A DNA stretch of 12,722 nt from Chloroflexi bacterium RBG_16_57_11 (lineage in GTDB: Bacteria > Chloroflexota > Anaerolineae > Anaerolineales > UBA4823), in contig MGNS01000098.1 in assembly GCA_001795165.1 (NCBI GenBank), positions 4,538-17,259 of the forward strand, read 5' to 3'. Shown here piece by piece: positions 7,401 to 12,722 of this stretch. Below the pieces are notes generated by a model that did not search any database, was not told where the DNA came from, and saw only the letters and a list, made by a program, of their open reading frames with translations. Numbering within the stretch: the first letter of the stretch is position 1; each line of letters opens with the position of its first letter. Made by a program: the position numbers and the translations under genes.

Positions 7401-10004
7401 TCAAATGGCTGATTTAAGCTCTACAGGCGCCGGCCCGCTGATCGGCATGCCAAAGCTGCGCGGCGCCAGAACCACCCGCTCTGGCAGTTGTTCATCCGGT
7501 AGCGCCTGAACCACGACGCTTTGACCGGTTTCGGTGAAAATCAGCCGCACTATACCGCCATCCGTTACTTTCAGCCGGTCGGCTTCTTCGGCGCTGATCA
7601 CCACGTAGGCTTCGCCGATGCGCTTCTCCAGCATCTCAGCCAGGCGCAGGGTCGATCCGCAATCGTACAGGCGGGTGATCGGGAAAGCGACTGCGCCTAG
7701 CTTGGGCAGCTTGAAATCCGTCACCTGCGGCCAGGAGAGCGCCAAGCCGCCAGCATCCAAAAGCGCCAATTGTGCACCCAGGCCCTGCGTGTTTTCATAC
7801 GTAGTGCCACCATAATACAAATCAGAGCGCCCAACGATCGGCCATTGTTCGTGGACCTGAGCCAGCTTCTGGTAACTCAGGCCTGAAAACGCCTCTGTTT
7901 CAGCCGCGATCTGGGCGAACACGGCCGCTGGGCTGGTATGAGCCAGCCCGGAGATCCCCATTTGCTGGGCGATTAACGAAGGGATGGCAAAATCGGCCTG
8001 CGGGCCTTCCAAAGCCGGCCGGATGGCGGTCAGCAACGGAGCGCGCCGCGGGCTGGGGCTTTCCACCGTTGGCGGCACAGCCAGCGTGGGTTGCAGCGCT
8101 GGGTAAAAGCGCTGAACGCGCCGTTCGCCAGAGGTGTAGCTGCCCTCGCGCTCGGTCCAGGCTTGAGCCGGCAGCACCACATCTGCCAGGCGGGCGGTTT
8201 GCGACAGATACAGATCCTGAACGACGACAAACATTTGGCCGCCGAAGACCGTTTGGTAAGCCGGATCGTCGCTGACCGGGTCGGCGGCGACGATATACAG
8301 CGCCTGTGCCTGCGCCATTTCATCCGATAGGCTCAGGGCCGGCTTCCAGCCCAGTTCCCAGGCGCCCTGGTCGTTGGCCCGTGGCCAGACGCCCAAAAGC
8401 CCGTTGTTGGAGCGGCCGACATGCCCGGTTACCAGCAACAGATTGGCGCAAGCTTGCGCCAGCGTTTGTGTCTCCTCCAGCCCCATGCCATCGCTGCCGA
8501 AAAGCACCACAGCATCTTTGGCTCCGGCGAAGGCTTGCGCCGCCTCCTTCAGATCAGCGCTGCGCGTCAGATCCTGAACGGCTTCAGGCAAGTCGGGGCG
8601 TTTTTGCGAGACGGCATTGACCAGCGCCAGCACCGCGGCTGGTGCCGCGCCGAAGGGATAGCGCAGGGAATAATTGGCTTCCCGATCCAGCTTGGTCTGG
8701 CGCATGTTCAGCACGATCAGTGTCGCACCGCGCATGGCAGCTTGGCGAACGCGCAGCCACCACACGGGCGCTTCCTCCTCTAAATCACTGCCCACCACCA
8801 GGATAGCGCTATCCGGGCCCATCTCTGCGAAATTGGTGCCCGGAGCGATGCCAATTTTCGCAGTCAGGTCGCCGCCCGCCATGTGCGTGTACAGCGCGGT
8901 CTTGCCACCTTGTGTTTGGGCCAGCTTACGCAGGTTGAACAGATCTTCATTGGCCAGCCGCCCACCTGCCAGTGTCATCAGCCCGCTGCCGGCGGCCTTG
9001 AAACGGTCAGCAACCAGCTCCAAGGCACCCTCCCAGGAGGCTGGCTGCAATTCGCCGTTCTTGCGCACCAGAGGCTTTTGCAAACGCGCGGGGATTTGGG
9101 AAGCATAGTGGTACCCGAAGCGGCCTTTATCACAGATCCAGATTTCATTCACCATCTCATTCTGGCGAGGCATCACTCGCTTGACCACCCAGGCTCCCCC
9201 GGAAACAGCCTCGCGACGCACGTTGAGAGTCAGGTTGCAGCCCACCGGGCAGTGATTACAGATCGAAGCCGCGGCGCGCAGCTCCCAGGGGCGAGCACGA
9301 AAGCGAAAGTCTGTCGTGGTCAGCGCGCCGACCGGGCAGATGTCCGTGGTGTTGCCCGACCAGTAGGAGTCGAATCCCGGCTCGGAGAAAGACACGATCT
9401 CCAGCGAGCGACCGCGCTCGAAGAAGCCGATCACCGGGTCATCGGCGATAACCTCCTGAAAACGCACACAGCGGGCGCACTGGATACAACGCTCACGATC
9501 CAGGTAGATCAGATCGCCCAGCGGGACGTGCTTCGCCAGGTGCTTCTTCTCGTCGTACAGGTAGCGGCTCTCGCCGGGGCCAAAATCCATGGTCAGGTTT
9601 TGCAGCGGGCATTCGCCGCCTTTGTCACACACCGGGCAGTCGAGGGGGTGTGAGGTGAGCAGGAATTCCAGGACGTCTTTCCGCCCGGCTTTGACCTTAT
9701 CCGTCGCGCCAAGCACCACCATGCCGGGGGAAACCGGCGTCGTGCAGGCCGTTTCGAGCTTTGACCCAAATTGCATTTTTGGCTGACCATCGTCTTGGTG
9801 CACCGGCTGTCCGGTGGCACGGTCGATCACCGGCCGGCCGATTTCCACCAGACACATGCGGCACATGCCAACCGGCTCCATCTTGGGGTGGTAGCAGAAC
9901 ACCGGAACATCGATTCCGGCCTTCTTGGCGGCATCCACCACCAGCGTCCCTTCCGGCACTTCCACCTGTATTCCGTCGATCGTCAACGTAACCATCTTTG
10001 CCAT
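7401..10004 (-). CDS. nuoG: NADH-quinone oxidoreductase subunit G (75 kDa-type, multi-FeS)
   Basis: NuoG is the largest N-module subunit; it relays electrons from NuoF towards NuoI and is built on a molybdopterin-oxidoreductase scaffold that has lost its cofactor. The 867-residue product shows the N-terminal [2Fe-2S] ferredoxin domain with Cys37, Cys48, Cys51 and Cys87 (N1b), then the His/Cys [4Fe-4S] site with His119, Cys123, Cys126 and Cys132 (N5), then Cys173, Cys176, Cys179 and Cys223 (N4). The motif C-x2-C-x3-C at 249/252/256 with Cys291 matches the optional cluster N7. Residues about 300-640 are the molybdopterin-like fold, including VLPAQAWTEREGSYTSGERR (610-629). A proline-rich stretch at about 640-667 looks like an insert. 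Residues about 770-867 resemble the C-terminal MopB-type beta-barrel. The ATG at 10004 follows GAGGAA; Met4 is a weaker alternative start. Confidence 0.97.
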   Translation of the reverse strand: MAKMVTLTIDGIQVEVPEGTLVVDAAKKAGIDVPVFCYHPKMEPVGMCRMCLVEIGRPVIDRATGQPVHQDDGQPKMQFGSKLETACTTPVSPGMVVLGATDKVKAGRKDVLEFLLTSHPLDCPVCDKGGECPLQNLTMDFGPGESRYLYDEKKHLAKHVPLGDLIYLDRERCIQCARCVRFQEVIADDPVIGFFERGRSLEIVSFSEPGFDSYWSGNTTDICPVGALTTTDFRFRARPWELRAAASICNHCPVGCNLTLNVRREAVSGGAWVVKRVMPRQNEMVNEIWICDKGRFGYHYASQIPARLQKPLVRKNGELQPASWEGALELVADRFKAAGSGLMTLAGGRLANEDLFNLRKLAQTQGGKTALYTHMAGGDLTAKIGIAPGTNFAEMGPDSAILVVGSDLEEEAPVWWLRVRQAAMRGATLIVLNMRQTKLDREANYSLRYPFGAAPAAVLALVNAVSQKRPDLPEAVQDLTRSADLKEAAQAFAGAKDAVVLFGSDGMGLEETQTLAQACANLLLVTGHVGRSNNGLLGVWPRANDQGAWELGWKPALSLSDEMAQAQALYIVAADPVSDDPAYQTVFGGQMFVVVQDLYLSQTARLADVVLPAQAWTEREGSYTSGERRVQRFYPALQPTLAVPPTVESPSPRRAPLLTAIRPALEGPQADFAIPSLIAQQMGISGLAHTSPAAVFAQIAAETEAFSGLSYQKLAQVHEQWPIVGRSDLYYGGTTYENTQGLGAQLALLDAGGLALSWPQVTDFKLPKLGAVAFPITRLYDCGSTLRLAEMLEKRIGEAYVVISAEEADRLKVTDGGIVRLIFTETGQSVVVQALPDEQLPERVVLAPRSFGMPISGPAPVELKSAI

Positions 10005-10052
10005 ATTATTCCTCGTCGCACATGACCGGTAGCTAAGCAGTTAGACTTCCAG

Positions 10053-10065
10053 GCCGCCTGGCGGC
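10053..10065 (-). other. small hairpin at the nuoF stop / nuoG leader
   Basis: The sequence gccgc-ctg-gcggc forms a 5-bp all-GC stem with a 3-base loop, just after and touching the nuoF stop codon, in the 60-base nuoF-nuoG gap. No T-run follows it on the transcribed strand, so it does not look like an intrinsic terminator. It may only be a short mRNA structure or chance in GC-rich DNA. Confidence 0.35.
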
Positions 10066-11351
10066 TAACCTATACGCTGATCGCTCTCGGCCTGCGGTTC
10101 AAGCCGCTCAAAATCGCCACGGAAACGCTCGATCCCAGAGGCGACCGCTTCAATCGAGAACTCGCCTAAGGCGCACAGGCACTTGCCACGTATCTGGCTA
10201 GCTACTTCGTATAACAACTCCACATCTGCAGGCTTGGCCTGGTCCTGAGCAATACGCTCCGTCAGGTGTGACATCCAGTATGTGCCTTCCCGGCACGGCG
10301 TGCATTTACCGCACGATTCGTGGCGGAAGAAATGCACGGTTTTATTGATCAGCCAGGGGATGCTCACCGATTCATCGATGACGATCACCGAAGCGCTACC
10401 CAATTGCGCGCCCACGTTGGGAACGCTCTCGTAGTCCATTGAGGTATCCAGTGCCTGGTCATTGGCAACGATCAACGATGAGCTGGCGCCGGCAGCCATG
10501 ATCGCCTTGACCTGCCGTCCACCGGGGATGCCGCCGCCATACTCGAAAATCAGCTCGCGAAACGTCGCTCCTAGTGGCAGCTCGTAGTTGCCGGGCCGGT
10601 TGACACAGCCAGATAATGAATAGATTTTTACGCCCGGGCTTTTTTCTGTGCCATACGTGCGGTACCAGTCCGAGCCATGCTCGATGATCAAGGGGACATT
10701 CGCCAGCGTCTCGACATTGTTCACAATGGTTGGCTTGCTGTACAGGCCAAACGAAGGTGGGAAAGGCGGGCGAAGGCGCGGCTGGCCCAGCTTGCCTTCT
10801 AAAGATTCGAGCAGCGCCGTCTCCTCGCCGCAGATGTAGGCCCCGGCGCCGAGGTGAGTGTAGATATTGAGCGCATAATCTGTCCCAAACAGCCTGTCGC
10901 CCAACAGACCGGCGGCCTGCATGGCCGCGATGTGCTGGTCCAGGCGACCGGCCAGCTCCCAAAACTCACCCCGCAAATAGACGTAGGCCGCGTTGGCCTT
11001 GACGGCATAGGCGCAAATGGCAACCCCCTCCAGAAACTGGTACGGGTTGCCTTCCATAATCTCACGATCTTTAAAAGTGCCCGGCTCGGACTCGTCCGCG
11101 TTGGCGACCACGTAATGCGGCCAGTTTTTGTTGTCGATAAACGACCACTTCAAGCCGGTGGGGAACCCCGCCCCGCCGCGGCCACGCAAGCCCGACGCTT
11201 TGACCACCTCGACCACCTCAGCGGGTTGCATCTGCGTGACGACTTTTTCGAAGGCCTTGAACCCATTGTTCTGCCGGTAAACCTCCAGATTATCGAAGTC
11301 GGGGATTTCCCGGTGGCGCAGCAAGACGTAGGGGCGCTGAGTATCAGCCAT
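10065..11351 (-). CDS. nuoF: NADH-quinone oxidoreductase subunit F (51 kDa-type, FMN and NADH binding)
   Basis: NuoF binds NADH, takes its hydride on FMN and passes electrons to the [4Fe-4S] cluster N3. I place the start at the ATG at 11351 (428 residues) rather than the in-frame ATG at 11381, because only the former has a well-spaced GGAGG. Visible motifs: the FMN/NADH glycine-rich loop GLRGRGGAGFPTGLKW (54-69), NADESEPGTFKDR (84-96), the segment GAGAYICGEETALLESLEG (168-186), and the cluster ligands in ESCGKCTPCREG (Cys347, Cys350, Cys353) with the fourth at Cys393 in CALGEF. An additional Cys391 sits two residues before that ligand. The gene overlaps the nuoE stop by eight bases. nuoG follows 60 bases after its TAG stop. 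Length and motif order are normal, with no break. Confidence 0.97.
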   Translation of the reverse strand: MADTQRPYVLLRHREIPDFDNLEVYRQNNGFKAFEKVVTQMQPAEVVEVVKASGLRGRGGAGFPTGLKWSFIDNKNWPHYVVANADESEPGTFKDREIMEGNPYQFLEGVAICAYAVKANAAYVYLRGEFWELAGRLDQHIAAMQAAGLLGDRLFGTDYALNIYTHLGAGAYICGEETALLESLEGKLGQPRLRPPFPPSFGLYSKPTIVNNVETLANVPLIIEHGSDWYRTYGTEKSPGVKIYSLSGCVNRPGNYELPLGATFRELIFEYGGGIPGGRQVKAIMAAGASSSLIVANDQALDTSMDYESVPNVGAQLGSASVIVIDESVSIPWLINKTVHFFRHESCGKCTPCREGTYWMSHLTERIAQDQAKPADVELLYEVASQIRGKCLCALGEFSIEAVASGIERFRGDFERLEPQAESDQRIG

Positions 11352-11880
11352 GTCCGTTCCTCCCTCGCTTGGTTGCCGCATCCTGGCGAAGCTGCTCGAT
11401 CAGCGCCAGAGCGCTTTCCAGCGTCTGGTTTTCATAATACTGAAGCCCGGCGCCAGACTGTAGCTGGAACATTGGGGCTTTATCGCAGGCCGCCAGGCAC
11501 ATCACCGCCTCAACAGTGATCAAACCGTCCGCGGTCGTCTTGCCGGGCTGGATGCCCAGGCGGGCGCACAGCTCCTGCATGAACCGGTCTGCCCCGCGCA
11601 GCGCGCACGGCAGATCGGTGCATACCTGGATATGGTATTTCCCCTGTGGCTCGTCGTAGTACAGGCTGTAAAAGCCTACGATGGAAGCCACTTCTGTGGG
11701 GGTAAGCCCTAAAATTTCCGCAATCTCGGCCAGGTCCTCCCGGCCAACATACATCTTCTCCCGTTGCGCCAGGTAGAGCAGCGGCATCACCGCCGACCGG
11801 CGCTGGTCCGGGGGATATTTGGCCAGGATGGCCTGCACTTCTAAGGATGGTAATCTGTGTGCGGACTTTTCAACGTGCAT
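11344..11880 (-). CDS. nuoE: NADH-quinone oxidoreductase subunit E (24 kDa-type, [2Fe-2S] N1a)
   Basis: NuoE is the thioredoxin-fold subunit of the cytoplasmic NADH-oxidising module and carries the off-pathway [2Fe-2S] cluster N1a next to the FMN of NuoF. The 178-residue product is of normal family length. All four cluster ligands are visible as C-x4-C (Cys87, Cys92 in VCTDLPC) and C-x3-C (Cys128, Cys132 in CLAACDKAPM). The N-terminal helical part (about 10-75) contains the usual YPxxxRRSAVMPLLYLAQ-like segment. The start ATG at 11880 has AGAGG about five bases upstream. The C-terminus ends in a short basic tail (TKRGRNGHG), and its last codons overlap the start of nuoF by eight bases, which suggests translational coupling of the two partner subunits. 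Confidence 0.97.
   Translation of the reverse strand: MHVEKSAHRLPSLEVQAILAKYPPDQRRSAVMPLLYLAQREKMYVGREDLAEIAEILGLTPTEVASIVGFYSLYYDEPQGKYHIQVCTDLPCALRGADRFMQELCARLGIQPGKTTADGLITVEAVMCLAACDKAPMFQLQSGAGLQYYENQTLESALALIEQLRQDAATKRGRNGHG
11357..11364 (-). promoter_or_regulatory. ribosome binding site that fixes the nuoF start
   Basis: On the minus strand this reads GGGAGGAA, with the GGAGG core ending seven bases before the ATG at 11351. The upstream in-frame ATG at 11381 has only an AGG directly abutting it, too close to act as a Shine-Dalgarno site. The site lies inside the 3' end of nuoE, so the two genes are probably translationally coupled. Confidence 0.75.
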
Positions 11881-11931
11881 AAGACCTCTTTTGTAGGACG
11901 TGCGATTGCAGCTAGCTGTACTGAAAATCCG

Positions 11932-12722
11932 CTAACGATCTACATCGCCCAGGACAATATCGACGGTTCCGATGAGCAACACCAGGTCTGCCACCAGGTG
12001 GCCTTTGGCCAGGATCGGCAAGATTTGCATGTTGGTGAATGACGGCGTGCGCCAGTGAACCCGGTAGGGCTTGGGGCCGCCGTCGCTTTCCAGGTACACA
12101 CCCAGCTCGCCGCGCGGCGATTCGGTGGCAACGTAGACAGAACCCTTGGGCGGGTTAAAGCCCTCCGTCCACAGCTTGAAATGGTGGATCAGGGCTTCCA
12201 TGCTTGTGCCGAGCTCGCTGCGTGGCGGCGGGACATATTTACGGTTGTTGCTGCGCACCGGGCCCATCGGCAGCTTGTTCAGCGCCTGCTCGACGATGCG
12301 CAACGACTGGCGCATCTCATCCACGCGCATCAGGTAGCGGGCGTAGGTGTCGCCATCGGTATGGATGGGCACGTCAAAATCATACTGCTCGTAGCCCGAA
12401 TACGGCTGAACCTTACGCAGATCATGCCCAATGCCAGAAGCGCGCAGCATTGGACCAGTAACGCCATACTGCAGGGCCACCTCCGGCGGTAACACGCCGA
12501 TGTTTTTCGTGCGTCTCAGGAAGAGCGGGTTTTTGGTCAGCAAGCGCTCATATTCGTCCACCCGGGCGGGAAATGCCTTGATAAACTGGCGCACGGCTTC
12601 TTCGAACTCGACCGGCACGTCCCGCCATAAGCCGCCTGGGCGGAAAAACGTGGTCATCATGCGCTGCCCGCTGCAGAGCTCGTATATATCCAGGATCAGC
12701 TCGCGCTCTCGGAAACAGTACA
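11932..12722 (-). CDS. nuoD: NADH-quinone oxidoreductase subunit D (49 kDa-type), 5' partial
   Basis: This is the C-terminal 262 residues of NuoD, the Q-module subunit that with NuoB lines the quinone-binding cavity; it descends from the large subunit of NiFe hydrogenases. The reading frame stays open to the window edge (first full codon at 12720). The ATG pair near 12660 is internal, since the residues before it (RERELILDIYELCSGQRM) are conserved family sequence. Visible motifs, numbered from the first full codon, are GPMLRASGIGHDLRKVQPYS (about 89-108), FDVP (115-118), the segment ESPRGELGVYLESDGG (about 200-215) and RTPSF (224-228). The protein ends in the typical DIVLGDVDR followed by TAG. 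The quinone-site His and Tyr of the N-terminal part lie outside the window. Whether it is fused to NuoC cannot be seen. nuoE follows after 51 bases. Confidence 0.97.
   Translation of the reverse strand, partial: YCFRERELILDIYELCSGQRMMTTFFRPGGLWRDVPVEFEEAVRQFIKAFPARVDEYERLLTKNPLFLRRTKNIGVLPPEVALQYGVTGPMLRASGIGHDLRKVQPYSGYEQYDFDVPIHTDGDTYARYLMRVDEMRQSLRIVEQALNKLPMGPVRSNNRKYVPPPRSELGTSMEALIHHFKLWTEGFNPPKGSVYVATESPRGELGVYLESDGGPKPYRVHWRTPSFTNMQILPILAKGHLVADLVLLIGTVDIVLGDVDR

Noticed and set aside
8883..9653. A 256-codon plus-strand frame opposite nuoG
   Set aside because: It is antisense to the conserved FeS-binding part of NuoG, has no family features, and is best explained as a shadow frame.
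10854..11519. A 221-codon plus-strand frame crossing the nuoE/nuoF junction
   Set aside because: It overlaps two certain genes antisense and matches no known protein type.
11909..11918. Perfect 10-base palindrome cagctagctg in the nuoD-nuoE gap
   Set aside because: It is short, has no usable loop and no repeat elsewhere that I noticed; chance is sufficient explanation.
1..12722. A novel or accessory system hidden in the operon
   Set aside because: All eleven genes are standard complex I subunits in standard order with intact key residues, and no gap exceeds 80 bases, so there is no room for extra genes.

Overview
The window is an uninterrupted stretch of a respiratory complex I operon (NADH:quinone oxidoreductase, nuo), entirely on the minus strand. 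In transcription order, from the right edge to the left, the genes are nuoD (5' end cut off), nuoE, nuoF, nuoG, nuoH, nuoI, nuoJ, nuoK, nuoL, nuoM and nuoN (3' end cut off). This is the canonical bacterial order. nuoA, nuoB and nuoC would be expected just beyond the right edge. No gene lies on the plus strand, and no RNA gene, mobile element, CRISPR array or gene-free stretch longer than 80 bases is present.

Organism: the DNA is moderately GC-rich. The genes mostly start with ATG behind clear GGAGG/GAGG-type ribosome binding sites. Protein style points to a bacterium of the Chloroflexota, perhaps Anaerolineae: for example the long NuoL with a His-rich loop and an extended C-terminal segment, and the NuoM and NuoH wording. 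This is an impression from family knowledge, not a search result.

Layout by enzyme module: positions 7401-11880 encode the NADH-oxidising N module (NuoE, F, G). It has all expected ligands for FMN, N1a, N3, N1b, N5, N4 and the optional cluster N7 (naming the NuoG His/Cys cluster N5). Positions 11932-12722 (NuoD) and 5763-6293 (NuoI) belong to the quinone-reducing Q module. NuoH (6338-7363) bridges the Q module to the membrane. NuoJ, NuoK, NuoL, NuoM and NuoN (1-5746) form the proton-pumping membrane arm and keep the key Glu/Lys residues. Because the E/F/G module is present and intact, this is the 14-subunit NADH-using type rather than the 11-subunit ferredoxin or F420 type.

Intergenic gaps run from an 8-base overlap (nuoE/nuoF) to 80 bases (nuoM/nuoN), which fits a single polycistronic message. 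No operon promoter or true terminator is inside the window. Small hairpins lie in several gaps; the most striking is at nuoJ/nuoK. I found no previously undescribed system. The points most worth a second look are an apparent 29-residue internal repeat in the NuoL lateral-helix region, a His-rich NuoL loop, a proline-rich insert in NuoG, and the nuoJ/nuoK hairpins.
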